Assembly: GCA_940671915.1 (NCBI GenBank)
Contig: CALNVZ010003433.1
Span: 28,168,962-28,232,961 of the forward strand
DNA length: 64,000 bases
Direction: 5' to 3'
Source: Paracentrotus lividus
Taxonomy: Eukaryota > Echinodermata > Echinoidea > Camarodonta > Echinidae
In this document: positions 1-11,641 of the stretch, one piece after another
Layout of the letters: every line of letters begins with the position of its first letter
How positions within the stretch are numbered: the first letter of the stretch is position 1
Translations under genes and position numbers: made by a program
Notes under the pieces: generated by a model
The model's input: the letters and a program-made list of their open reading frames with translations, nothing else
What the model was told of the DNA's origin: nothing
Database searches by the model: none

Positions 1-1095
1 TGATCGAAAAACGAGACACCTAGAAATTTTAAAAAAACAAACCAATTTATGGAACCAAAATCATTACATTCTGAAAGAGTATCTTCTCCCGCATCTTCTG
101 GTATCATTTTCGTATGGCATGCGTACGCTATGCGCCCGGTTCATTGTTTGAGAACATGTAAATTTGAATAGTGCAAAAGTAGGTGGAATCAAAACAACAA
201 AAGCTAACAAAAAATCAACTTCATCCTGAATTAAAATAACTGTTTAACTGAAGTTGTAAGCCAAATTATTTGGCACTTGTATTGTTAAACCTATCAACTA
301 CATCCTGTGTGAACATTAGATAGATTTGTGGAGTCAGCATGATTGAGCACACGTAAAAGACTAAATTATCACTTTTTCAAGTATGAAGAGATCTTTTAGG
401 TCTGTAAGTGACCATTTACTCTTTGATGTGTGCTTACTCAATGATTACTTAATAAATCAATCCCATTTTCATTAGGTAGGTGAGCGCAGGTGTAACAACA
501 TCCCTGCAAAATTATTGGCTCAAATCATTTTCGCTAAAAAATTATGTGATATTTTAATCAGGACTGTGTTGCTTTCTTGTTAGCTTTTGTTGCTTGATTT
601 CACCTCTACTTTTTGCACTATTCGAAATTTACATGTTCGCAAACAATGCGTCCTGCGCATCCAAACGAAACCACACATATCGAAAATGGTACCAGAAGAT
701 GTGAGAAGGTTACTCTATATGTGTAAACTTAATCACATCATCAAATATATAATACATATATATGATATATATGTTATAATATATACTAATAATTATGTAT
801 ATATATTATATAATATATATATGCATACTAAAAGATAATATAAAAACAAATTAACTACTAAGAAAATTTCAGATCAAAGTCAGAAGTCTATACTATATCC
901 ATTCTACTGGTACTTCCTCTTTATAAGTTTATAATTATGTTGACAAAATGAGCTAAATCAAGAAATTGTGATTTGAATATCATTCAATGTTACTGCATCC
1001 CTTTAAGAATATATATAATAATATGGGGTTCATAAATTTGTTTTCTTTTTAATAACAATTTTCTAGGTGTTTAATTTTTTCTGCGACGCTGTGTA
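1..1095. mobile_element. Foldback element family A, partial copy
   Basis: The sequence matches the two better copies at 16577-17406 and 19960-20784: the inner stretch with the cgcatcttctggta block, then its inverted counterpart near 540-720. The left end lies outside the window and the right end has decayed near 1090. About 285 bp of AT-rich sequence (roughly 720-1005) interrupts the right arm relative to the other copies. No coding capacity is seen. Confidence 0.7.
921..1007 (+). repeat. Dispersed repeat shared with 40189-40272
   Basis: About 85 bases, including the block that reads GATTTGAATATCATTCAATG, recur in inverted orientation at 40189-40272. It lies in the segment that interrupts the family A element, so it is probably part of a separate insertion. 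Confidence 0.6.
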
Positions 1096-1104
1096 GACTT
1101 CACC

Positions 1105-1272
1105 TCACAGTTGCAGATATTTGAATTTTTTACACTTAATCAGGCCCCGACTCCCTGGAGGCTCCTGAAACGTCTTGGCGATGTCTCCGTAACTCATGCG
1201 ACTCATATCATCACAAACCCATTGCATGTCCGATGGGAAGGGCCCTTTAGTGGAGGAAATGACATTTGATTA
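1105..1272 (-). other. Unexplained short open frame
   Basis: On the minus strand one frame stays open for about 50 codons, from a stop near 1271 to a stop near 1107. It is locally richer in GC than its surroundings and includes the residues SRMSYGDIAKTFQEPPG. No family is recognised and no convincing splice donor is visible at its end. It could be a coding relic, part of a repeat, or chance. Confidence 0.2.
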
Positions 1273-1481
1273 AAACCTGCTTTATCCCACTGATCTCCAG
1301 AACAAGGTGCCCCCTTACAAGTGTGATCGGCCTCAACCATGCCTACTAGTAGAGGACCGATGTGTAGACCCCGTGGCTATTTTTTGGGAACAAAGGTTTG
1401 AAAGTGGTTTTGAGTTGGGTAGAGGTCACTAATCAAAATGAGCTTGGTTAGTCCCCTGCTAACCCCCGGCAACTCTTGTAG

Positions 1482-1520
1482 GGGTCAAAATAAGGTCAAA
1501 CTGGGGCCAATAGGGGGTCA
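1482..1520 (+). promoter_or_regulatory. Four RGGTCA-type half-sites at 11-bp period
   Basis: The hexamers are GGGTCA (1482-1487), AGGTCA (1493-1498), GGGCCA (1504-1509) and GGGTCA (1515-1520), each separated by exactly five bases. DR5 spacing of RGGTCA half-sites is the classic retinoic-acid-receptor/RXR arrangement. The third site has a mismatch. Function is inferred only from the motif. The same run occurs inverted at 6306-6345. Confidence 0.4.
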
Positions 1521-1811
1521 AATTTTTAAAATGCCCGAATAGTATCAAAAGACACTGCAAATAATTTGTCTCTTTCTTCTGAACAAAAAAGTGTACAGGA
1601 TCATATACCCCTGACCTCCCAGTAAGAAGTTATGGCGGGAAATGTCAAAAGGTCAACGAACTTTCACATGAAGGCATATGAGGCCTACACAAGCTAAAAT
1701 TGTTTTGAACGAAAAATTTTCATGTTTTTTGTGTCTATTAATATTTATAATGGTTAAGAAAATTAATTGACACTATTTCTACATAAGAAAATCATGTTCA
1801 GTACATATAAG

Positions 1812-1838
1812 GGGTCAAAGTGAGGTCATTTGGGGTCA
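1812..1838 (+). promoter_or_regulatory. Overlapping DR5 and DR4 half-site cluster
   Basis: GGGTCA (1812-1817) and AGGTCA (1823-1828) have a five-base spacer. AGGTCA and GGGTCA (1833-1838) have a four-base spacer. The pattern fits nuclear-receptor binding sites but no promoter context is seen. Confidence 0.3.
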
Positions 1839-2548
1839 AATTAGTTAATTTAGGATTGAAATACGAATAAGGAGTTAAAACAGCTCCATTGTGTGCAGTA
1901 TTGTCAAGTTATGTATAAATAGATTATTAAAACGTAAAATTTTTTTTTTTAAATCCAGAAACCACATTCAATTAATGTGAGGGGTCACGATATAATCAAA
2001 GGGTAAATCGATCAATTAGGGTCAAAATGTTACATTGATCTAGAAATATTGTGATGCCTGTATATGAACACTAGAAACACTTGAGCCATGAACTTCACAT
2101 TTAAAAGTAGTATGTACCATAATAAGACAATCTAATTTGATCTTATAAAATGTAGTTGAAAGGTCAAGGTTCATAAGATCAACTTATGAAATTCCAGGTG
2201 TTTACCTCGTTATTACATTGGTTTAAGAAAAAGCATGATAACATATCAACTTCAATCTTGATGATAACACGTATCATTAGAAGCCAATGTCATACAATTT
2301 TTAGGTCAAATGTCAAGGGGCACAAAGGTAAACCTAAAAAAAATACAGGCATTTGCCTCGTTATTCAAGTATCTCAAAAACTATTTGAGATGTGAAACTA
2401 TCATGATGTGACCATGAATCTCATTATATGAGACTGTATATTGGTATCATGTCAAGGTTCACACACAGAGGTTTGTGTCTGAAATTACTTTTTTAACTGA
2501 GGGCCTCCTAAACGTGCATGAGGAGTGCGCATTGTTTGGGTATTCGTC

Positions 2549-2549
<1 letters not shown>

Positions 2550-2600
<51 letters not shown>

Positions 2601-2616
2601 ACTACTAATAATAATA
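2550..2616 (+). repeat. (TAA)n microsatellite
   Basis: Uninterrupted ATAATA repeats are followed by imperfect ones. The isoleucine-rich reading frame across it is an artefact. Confidence 0.95.
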
Positions 2617-2848
2617 GTGGGTACTTGTAAAGCGCTCAGGTCCGTCTTTCGACGCTCATGGCGCTATCTATGTTTCGAAATCTTACTGGACCTCAACTTT
2701 AATTTGTGCAAGTCTCTCTCGTTTTGAAACCAATTTGGGTACATTTTATAATAAATGATAACATAACTACCCTAACAGTCAGGTCCAGGGCGTAGACACG
2801 AATTCCTTTCTTTTTTTTATGTTAGTGGGGGGATGGAGTATTCATAAT

Positions 2849-3053
2849 GCGGTGGTCACAACTCGCCGCAGGCTACGGGACACGTGCATGCAACGTAGCC
2901 TGCGTTGCCTGCACGATGCATGCACAGGTCCTGGGTCAACTTCTGCGATTCCTGCGATTCTGTAGTAAGGGTATATTGTAAAAACTTCCTGCACGTCGTA
3001 CATGTAACATGCCTGCATGGTACGTCGAAGGTACGGCGAGTTGTGACCGCCGC
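2849..3053. mobile_element. 205-bp MITE with ATAAT duplication
   Basis: The ends are GCGGTGGTCACAACTCGCCG (2849-2868) and its inverse with one mismatch (3034-3053). The direct repeat ATAAT flanks both sides (2844-2848 and 3054-3058), as expected of a 5-bp target duplication. The interior is GC-rich and contains a second stem, GCAGGCTACG ... CGTAGCCTGC. It is non-coding and sits inside the large inverted repeat. Confidence 0.75.
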
Positions 3054-3169
3054 ATAATCGGTCGAGCGGGACGCAGTTCTTTTGTTAGTGGGGGCGGGGG
3101 GGGGGGGGGGGTGCGCTACGCCAGTGGTCAGGTATCATACTTTTGACGTACCCTTTACAAAATATCATC

Positions 3170-3750
3170 AGATCATCTGCCTATAATCGTGATATCATTA
3201 AGGTTGAAGTTCAAAGCGGTTCTTGGGATATCATAAATTGACTGCGTGACATTTGACATTTGTCCTTTGATATTCAAATAGATCATCTTTCCATATGTTA
3301 CACTTTCATAAAATCGAAGTTCATATCCCAAATACTTCTACAATGATTGATTTACCATTTGATCATATCATGACCCCTCACATTTATTGAATGTGGTTTT
3401 TGGATTAGAAATACAAATCTGTAGGTTTAATCATCAGTTAACACACAACTTAATAGTAAAAGCTGCTACAACCCCTTTACCCTATTTTGGTCACAACTTT
3501 GACCCGAAATGACCTTAGTTTGACCCCTGTATATATACTGAATATGATTTTCTTATGTAGGAATAGATAGTCTCAATTAATTTTCTTCATCATAATAATA
3601 AATAGATTTGAAAAAAATATGAAAATTTGTCATTTCAAGCAATTTTAGCTTGTGTAAGCCTATTATTCCTTCATTTCAAAGTTTGTTGACCTTTTGACCT
3701 TTTCCATCATAACTTCTCACGGAGTGAGAGGTCAGGTACATATGTGATGC
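3170..3750 (-). repeat. Third, diverged copy of the inverted-repeat arm
   Basis: The stretch around 3350-3720 follows the same order of blocks as 5820-6240 (tgacccctcacatt, aatgtggttt, gattttcttatgtag, gttgaccttttgacc) but with many substitutions. It is an older relative lying between the two younger arms. Confidence 0.7.
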
Positions 3751-3759
3751 GTCACGTCG

Positions 3760-5555
3760 AAAGGAGAGACTAATCGCGATTTTTGAAATCCATTTTATTT
3801 GATATTATTGATCTCTGATTCATTTGCCTTGAATTTGATATTAACTCCGACTGTAAAAAGTAATATAGAAGTGGAGATATTTAGCCTCTGAACGCGCAGG
3901 AGAATTGTGCTCTTGGAAATCAAAATCAAGAGAAAAACGTTGCGAAGTTTGACTTCCGTTTGACTCCGAGCCAGAAAATAAGACCATTATGTCACTGCTC
4001 TTACTCACCGAGAATGCCCTAGCAACCACTTGTTACAAAGGTGAAACGATTGACAAGAGGAGGTCTGCATTCAGGAATTAGAGAGGAAAAAATACTCGTC
4101 GCGTCCACGCATGAATCGAGGTAAACGCAAGCAAGTCGCTGTTTGTTAAATAACATTTCAATCTTCTAACAAAAAAAGAAAAACTAAATTTTGGGGTTAG
4201 TTGTTTTATCTTTGCGTAAAATAAATAAAACGCATGTTTCTTTCTAATTGTTTTAAGAAAAAGTCTGCTCTTTTAAGAAAGTGGTTTAACCAACTCCTGG
4301 CGCTAATTAGTTAGAACAAACTACTTTTAAAACTTTTTTGGGGTTTTTCCTGATGTTTGGCGTGCGTTCTTTGAATGTATTCGCGTATACTCCTTATTAA
4401 ATACAGGTTCATTTTGAATCATGACTCTTGTGGAATTCGAATAATAATGTCTATAGACTAAAATAATTCTTTGTAACAGGGTTTATGCATTTGTTTATAT
4501 TCTTTGAATAAGTATATGATAGAGATAAGCCTCCAAAAATGTTTTAAGAAATATTTTGCGCCTCACGAATGTATTTAGAATTTCTCTGATCAGTTTTTAT
4601 GAGTGGCAGGTTAAGCTTAAGACAATGAATAAAAACGTAAATGATTTGCTCGATCTCGTCTTTTATTGATCAAACATGTTACCAGTGAATAAGAAGATAT
4701 TAATAATTTTTAGAAATGAATTATTTTAAGAGTAAATCGTATTTTGTTTCGTCGTGTTTAGTAAAACGCTACTTTCTTAAACACGTTACTTTGTAAAAAT
4801 AACTGGCGAAGACTTTAACCTAAATACTTGTATCAGAAGTATTATCACGCCTCACCTCTTTTGTATGCTCTATGTTTACCTGATGGAACCAATTTGTTAA
4901 TTAGGGAGGTTTTAATTTCCATCAGGCAACAGATATCGCGGCCCTTAAAATAAAATGCTGAAATTACAATTCATTTGGACCAGATAGCTAAGTCAAGCAA
5001 GAAGTACTTTTCCCCTCTCTCCCCCACACCCCGCCCCCCCACCCACCCGATGTTTAGATTTGACATTCGTTTGCGTGCTCCGCTATCCCGGATCGAAACA
5101 GCTTTATTACAGAAGGTTTGTGGCATCGCACGCAAAATTTCTGAGTGAGCTAAGAGAGTTTAGTTCGCTATCTGCTCAGTATCAAAAAAACGAAACAAAA
5201 ATCCAGTTGAAATCACACATCACATGAAAACCAAAGCCATGCGTTGCTAAGGGCGGAGCTAAACGAAGGGGGAAATGAGCGTGGACGTTCGCTTGTATGT
5301 CCGGAAAAAAAAAAATGAACCGAAAAAAACACTCGCCGAAAAACTGCTTTTTTACCACTTTCCGTTACCATTTTCACTCATGTTTTTACTGAGCAAAGAT
5401 GAAGCATGGTAGAACCAGAAAATCAACAAAAAAATTTCCTCAAAATTTGACTTTTTAATTAGTTTTTGTCATGTACTCGGATCTTTGATCTGCGACTTCT
5501 CTCTCATTTCGACAAGACGTATCACATATGATCCTGTATATTCTAAAATACATGA
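3760..5555. other. No gene recognised
   Basis: This is AT-rich spacer inside the inverted repeat. It holds a C-rich tract near 5012-5050 and several poly-A runs. A 62-codon minus-strand frame at 3841-4029 has no recognisable motif. Confidence 0.6.
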
Positions 5556-5559
5556 AATT

Positions 5560-6479
5560 GGTATCTAGTGAATATGTTATCATCAAAATCAAACTTTGTC
5601 TTAAATTAATGCAATTACGATGTAAATACCCGGAAATTCATAGATTGACCATGTGACCCTTGACCTTTCATCTTCTTTCCGTAACATCAAATTAGATTTC
5701 TTCTTATATGATGGTAGATACTACTTTTCCAATTGAAGTTCATGGCTCATGGGTTCTAGTGTGCATATAGCATCACAATACTTCTAGGTCAATGTAACAT
5801 TTGACCCTAATGGATCGATTGACCCTTTGATCATATCGTGACCCCTCACATTAATTGAATGTGGTTTCTGGATTAGAAATTCAAATCTGTACGTTTTAAT
5901 AATCTATTTATACATAACTTGACAATACTGCACACAATGGAGCTGTTTTAACTCCTTATTCGTATTTCAATCCTAAATTAATTAATTTGACCCCAAATGA
6001 CCTTACTTTGACCCCTTATATGTACTGAACATGATTTTCTTATGTAGAAATAGTGTCAATTAATTTCTTAACTATTATAAATATTAATAGACACAAAAAA
6101 CATGAAAATTTTTCGTTCTAAACAATTTTAGCCTGTGTAGGCCTCATATGCCTTCATGTGAAAGTTCGTTGACCTTTTGACATTTCCCGTCATAACTTCT
6201 TACTGGGAGGTCAGGGGTATATGATCCTGTACACTTTTTTGTTCAGTAGAAAGAGACAAATTATTTGCAGTGTTTTTTTTATACTATTCGGGCATTTTAA
6301 AAATTTGACCCCCTATTGGCCCCAGTTTGACCTTATTTTGACCCCTACAAGAGTTGCCGGGGGTTAGCAGGGGACTAACCAAGCTAATTTTGATTAGTGA
6401 CCTCTACCCAACTCAAAACCACTTTCAAACCTTTGTTCCCAAAATATAGCCACGGGGTCTACACATCGGTCCTCTACTA
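5560..6479 (-). repeat. Right arm of the 5-kb inverted repeat
   Basis: This is the reverse complement of 1349-2260 with few differences. It carries the mirrored set of TGACCY hexamers, including the 11-bp-spaced run at 6306-6345. Confidence 0.8.
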
Positions 6480-6539
6480 TACTGTATTGTGTTCCATCTC
6501 TTCTTGACTATAACGTAACCAACAAAATGGTGGTGGGTA

Positions 6540-7379
6540 CGGGAGACCGGGGACAATTGTAACACGGTGCAAATGTAGCAGAGGCTCCCATCCCTAGCAG
6601 AAACACGCTACAAACGTAAGCTGTGTCCAGAGCATGCGCATTTCATCGCTCCACGTGCTGTTTGAGTTTAAGCAGATTTAACAGTTCGTGGAACTTTCTA
6701 CAGCAAAAACAAAAACAAACCCCCCACAAAAATAATAATAAAAAAAAAAATAGTTTCTTGAGCACTAAATTAATATCTCATATTACCCAACGTTTTTTAT
6801 TTATTTTTTTTCTGGACAAATATGCGCTTGAGCTATGGCTGTCATTTTTTATATTTAGAAATTATGTTCTTAGGACTGTATTTTGCTAACGTTTCAACGA
6901 TGAATACCTAAACTGAGATAGAAAAAATGTCTCCAAATATGGTGGCCCTCCTCTGGGAAAATTTAACGACGTGTAAACAAGCTATCGTAACTTTTACCCC
7001 ATATCATGCATATACTAATAGCAAGTGGAAAATATAAGGTAAATGAGTCAAGCATTTTCAAGATGTATTATAATTAGTTTATGATGGTAATGTTGTTCAA
7101 ATTTTGGATCCGTGAAGTGCATAAACTTTGATAAAGAAAAACAAAATGTTGTAATTTCCTGTGTTAAAATTGCCCCATTAGGTGTGTTACATCGTAACAC
7201 TTGACCTCTTGTTTTGAAATGATAATGGCTTCTAAATTCATTGTTTTACTTAACCCAAACTTATTCTGTCGAGCTAAGATATATTTCGTTTTATTTAGTT
7301 TTAAGCAAGTATTTAGCTATAATGAAGTTGATAAGTCAAATTTTTGACAGACAAGTGTTACAATTGTCCCCGGTATCCC
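6540..7379. mobile_element. TA-flanked element, family E, copy 1
   Basis: The left end cgggagaccggggacaattg and the right end caattgtccccggtatccc are inverted repeats. TA lies immediately outside both (6538-6539 and 7380-7381). A related copy at 36435-37301 shares the GGGAGACCG terminus and repeated TGTTACA motifs. At 840 bp with no transposase, it is a non-autonomous element, probably of Tc1/mariner type judging from the TA target. Confidence 0.75.
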
Positions 7380-7381
7380 TA

Positions 7382-8795
7382 TGCTTGCTGAATGTAAAAA
7401 TGCTTGCTGAATGTGTGATTGCAGGGAAGGAGGAACAAATATCCGTCTTCAAGAGTGATTCACGGGTTACCAAAATGTGCCGTAACTTAGTACTGCAATT
7501 TTACCAAACTGTGCAATTAACCAAAATTTGCCGGAAAAATGCCGTTCGTGAAAATCGAAGTCAATGCACTTAAGATTAAAATACAATATACTAGGGCATG
7601 TAGGGTAATACAATTCACAAATTTGATGCTTTTAATAAAAATGTACCGAAATACAAAGTCCTTCAGATATGGCTTCAATCTGTACACCGCTTTAATGATC
7701 CGATAGCTTTATACACTCTATTAAAATTTCTGAGGTCGGGTAAAGAAATGTTAAAGAGAATCGTTACGTGTTATTCATGTTTGTCTTTTGAGGTAAATGT
7801 AGAGAATATTCACTAGCAATTTAAAATGTCATCGTTTACTCTATCATACACATGTTCATATTTATTTACTGAATAAACATACCGTGGATTAAAAAAAGGT
7901 TTGTTATGGTTATGGTTGGAGGGTGTTTTCGCGGTGATTGGAGCAGTTTGATTAAATCTGAATAATAATCTCCTCTTTCTCGTTTTGTCTTTTGTTATTT
8001 TCATTAGAAAACCACATTTACATCGACGCGAACAGTGCGAGACCGTTAACGAACCATGCATTAAATAATGCATAAAAGATTTTTAATAGAAAGTTAAGGG
8101 AGAAGTAGCCTGACGAGAATGTGTACTATATATAGATTGAATATGGTATATGTATACAGAGTGAGTCAGAAAAAACGTCCCATCTCTTTGAAATATGATA
8201 TTTATTTATGGATTTCATGGTATGTCTCGTTAGAGTAATCTTCCCAGCATTCAAAGACAAATTTTTAAAGAACATTACATAACTTGGAAAAAAACCAACA
8301 CATATACACACCCTCTCCATACACCACACACCCACCATCTTCATACACATTTCACTCATTTTGAGTGACGTCAGGGATCACTCGAAAACTTCGAATAATC
8401 CTGAGGTGACTCCATAATGTGTGAAAATTAAGCAAAATGTGTATTTTCACTCAAAATTAACTCTAAAATATAGTCCATATTCACTCTTTTCTGACATTCA
8501 TTCCGTCGAGCATGTCGAGAGTGAACTTATTCACTTTTTCTTCTTCTTTTTATTTGTCATGTTTGTTGACATTTTCATATCTTCCTGTGTACCTCTACGC
8601 ACTTTTGTACTCTGAAAACCGAGTGTTACCTATGTTTGTTGTGTTAAAAAAAAAAAAAAATTGGTGTTGTTCGGTGAATTATTTTCTTATGCCTGGTGTT
8701 ACTCCCAAAAAATCTATACTCTATTAAACATATGTTTGGGCCTTTATCTATTTTTTCCCCCTTAAAATTTGTAAAATAATGTTACATGGGCCTGA
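7382..8795. other. No gene recognised; one orphan element end
   Basis: Only AT-rich spacer is seen. At 8156-8181 an end-like sequence (cagagtgagtcagaaaaaa) resembles the family A terminus, but no partner end was found nearby. Confidence 0.5.
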
Positions 8796-8799
8796 AATA

Positions 8800-9756
8800 C
8801 ACTGTTGCTCATATAGGTTGGATATTTTTTATGCGATCCATCCACATCACTTTGCTCCGGCTTCAATTTCTAGAAGTTGTTGTCCGGTTGCTTTCACTTT
8901 TATGTACCCTTGCTATATTTTGGACGTTCCCCAGTCATTCCCGGGTATTGGAAAATAAAAACAGTTTGTTGACCCCCTCAATGCCCATTTTGGCCACCTT
9001 TTCACAATTTGGGGCCCCTGTTTTGTTCACCCGGCTGAACAAGGCCCCCCATGTCCTACCCCAAAGAAATAGGTGTGCAGTATAGGGGCGTTATTGTTCT
9101 TTAAGGTAAATCTAGTTTTATGGTCACAGACCAAAATTTATTGTCTAAGGGGAGGGTCAAAGTTAATTTTGATTAGGGTTCAAAATTTATTTTCATCATT
9201 TTTACTTCATGGAAATTCCCGTCTTCCAAAAAAATGTATTGTAGAATGTCAGCTAAACACAAATCATGATGAAAAATAGATTACCATTACCATTTACAAC
9301 CTAATCATTAAGGCTGAAACGAAATTTAGTGGAAAACAATAAAATTTAAGAGTTCATGATTGTTTTTTGTTTCCTTTGTTTTTACCATAAATGTAGGATA
9401 AAATATTTCAATTTTTCACGAATTTCACTTTTTACTTCAACCCCTCCCCTAGCCATGAAACCAAAGCCTGTGACCTTAAATCTAAATTTAACGTAAAGAA
9501 CAATAGCAGGCCTACAATTCAGACGCGTTTCGCGGGGGTAGGGCGGAGGGGGCCTTGGTCAGCCGGGTAAACAAGAAAGTGCCCCAAAATGAGAAAAAAT
9601 GCCAAAAATGGGCATTGTGGGGGTTGACAAACCTTATTTTATTCATCATCCCATGGGAATTGTTGGGGAACGTCATAATTTCAAGAAATTAAAGCTAGAA
9701 CAAAAAGATGTTACTGGAGCACACAAAAAAATATCCAACCTTTATGAGCGACAGTG
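8800..9756. mobile_element. TA-flanked foldback element, family C, copy 1
   Basis: The ends CACTGTTGCTCAT ... ATGAGCGACAGTG are inverted repeats and TA flanks both (8798-8799, 9757-9758). The two halves are imperfect inverted copies over most of the length, including a GC-rich block near 9000-9060 and its counterpart near 9530-9600. The second copy is at 17770-18761. No protein is encoded. Confidence 0.8.
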
Positions 9757-9859
9757 TATATAACCATGATAACCACAGGTTTTTAAAGACCGTTGACGGA
9801 GTAAATACAACCTTACATCGATTAAAAGCTAAGTAGGCGTATAACATAAATACCCTCCA

Positions 9860-10255
9860 AAATAAATTCAATTTTTATAACAGTATTCATAAAACTGTGA
9901 TTGAACCTCAACCAGGCCATCCCTCCCAAATACTCGATAAGTTACCCCTAGTTTAATGGCGCGGTTGATGACGTCAAAGAAGTTTAAGGGAATGCTACGG
10001 CCAGGCATGATTGGGTTTCGCCTTTAGAAAACACGTTTGTATTGCTATGTCAAACAATAGACCCCATGTGTGCTAGAATTTCTATTGTTATGAAATGAAA
10101 GGGCAAATTCATTTAGCATTCCGTTAACATTTTTTGACGTCATCAGCCGCGCCATTATAATAGGGTACTTTTTCGAGTACTTGGGAGGGATGGCCTGGTT
10201 GAGGTTCGATCACATTTTTAATGAAATACTTTCAAATGGAAGATAAAAATTCTTA
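9860..10255. repeat. Long hairpin (foldback)
   Basis: The core arms gaacctcaaccaggccatcc (from 9902) and ggatggcctggttgaggttc (to 10209) are exact complements. Pairing continues imperfectly outward to about 9860 and 10255. The loop is about 140 bases. It probably belongs to a MITE whose exact ends are unclear. Confidence 0.75.
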
Positions 10256-10966
10256 AAATGGGAATTGTTGTATTATGAAGAAATATTAGCTTCTGTTTTA
10301 TATGTAATTTGGGTTTTCATTTCTCGGTCCGGTCTGGGACTTTAACAGTATTAAACCTTAGTTATTCCAATCTAATTCTTATTGTCTGAAATTATTTTCG
10401 TATCATTTTTCTCTCCTTTTCCCGAGTATATTACTATGAATTAGGAATATATTTTGAGCGTTACAGTTGACACAGCATAAAACTCCTTTGGCAATTCATT
10501 CGAAATATAACTTTTCATAACAGTTCAGTTGCTTAACCCGATCCTTAGATATCTTGTTTATTTTTGTGTTGTTTTGAATTCATTGATTTTTATTTGTTCC
10601 GTGAGAATCGAATGTTTCCGGAGGTGTGGGTATCCGATAGTCACTCACACCGTTAAACCTATTTGCAACCGTTTCAAAGCAGACCGCACTACTTCCACAT
10701 TTTGAGATGTAATATTCTATTTGGCCCGGTATATGTTTTTGGTTCAATTTCTCAGTATGACCGATATGTTCACATCAATATTGACCTATCAAAAGAGACA
10801 TTTTAAGTGGCATCATCATTTTGTTCAGGAAGCTTCTTCGGGCGATCATTGCACTTTTAGGCAACGGCTTATTTCTTCTCGTTGCCAGTCTGGTGTCAAA
10901 ATGTAGATTATCTTGATCTTTATGATCATATTCCTAGAGTAAAAAGCAGGAATGATGCAACAAAAG

Positions 10967-11002
<36 letters not shown>

Positions 11003-11044
11003 GTATCAGAAATGCTGTATTTAGTTTAACAGAAAATGTGAATA
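10256..11044. other. No gene recognised
   Basis: AT-rich spacer with a poly-A tract at about 10967-10995. A 61-codon frame at 10721-10906 has no recognisable feature. Confidence 0.5.
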
Positions 11045-11639
11045 CTCTGTTAGAAAATTAAACAAGTTGTTTAAAATCTTAAACAACTGCGTGTTAACTG
11101 GTGAATCGCACAGCGTTGTTTAAAAGTTAAACAACCTGCAGTTGTTAAAACTTTAACACTCTGTTGTATACAAGTTCAAACAACCTGTTGTTTAATGGTT
11201 GTTTAAGATATCAACAATATTGTTGAACGCGTCTCTCAAAATAAAAACGCCTCAAACTTTGGTTAACGCGACCGGGTATCGACCTCACGACCTTTCTATT
11301 ATAAGGCAGACGCTCTATCCACTGAGCCAACACATCTGTACATACACTTATTAAATGTGTGAGGCATAAGTCCTTCGCCATAACTGAAATGTTGCGCGAT
11401 TTCCTTGCATGTAACGAGTGATGCCATTAGCTTATGACTATCACGTGATATTTGCCTCGGCGTGTTTAAACAAAAACCTGTTTAATACAGTGTAATGTGT
11501 CTCTAAACAGGTTTTGTTTAAGGCTATAAAACCTCGCTTTCCGGTTTTAAGCAACAATGTTTAAATATTAAACAAGAATGTTGAAATTTTAAACTAATTT
11601 TTTTAAACAGCGAAATTTTTAAACCGCGTTCTAACAGTG
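11045..11639. mobile_element. TA-flanked element rich in TTTAAAC motifs
   Basis: The ends ctctgttagaa and ttctaacagtg are inverted repeats with TA immediately outside (11043-11044 and 11640-11641). The interior is full of short TTTAAAC/GTTTAAA palindromic motifs and carries a tRNA-like block on the minus strand. The CACTGTTAGAA terminus resembles that of the element at 17533-19095. Confidence 0.7.
11265..11337 (-). tRNA. tRNA-like sequence (tRNA-derived, probably not functional)
   Basis: Read on the minus strand it has an A-box-like stretch (TTGGCTCAGTGGATAGAG) and a B-box-like stretch (GAGGTCGATACCC) at normal tRNA spacing, with an intervening anticodon-arm-like segment. The 5' and 3' ends do not form a good acceptor stem. 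Its position inside a TA-flanked element suggests a tRNA-derived SINE-like component rather than a working tRNA gene. Confidence 0.5.
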
Positions 11640-11641
11640 TA

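Larger units (their letters stand above)
1349..2260 (+). repeat. Left arm of a 5-kb inverted repeat
   Basis: This arm of about 0.9 kb is the close reverse complement of 5560-6479. It begins at agtagaggaccgatg and ends in the tttacctcgtta region, and has many GGGTCA/AGGTCA hexamers. No open reading frame of note is present. The pair probably bounds a large non-autonomous foldback element, but no clear target duplication was found. Confidence 0.8.

Noticed and set aside
2518-2727. 69-codon frame rich in isoleucine
   Set aside because: Produced by the (TAA)n microsatellite.
7241-7573. 110-codon frame crossing the end of the family E element
   Set aside because: It spans an element boundary, so it cannot be an old gene, and has no motif.
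10195-10212. B-box-like GGTTCGATCAC considered as a tRNA gene
   Set aside because: It is part of a hairpin arm and has no A box or cloverleaf around it.
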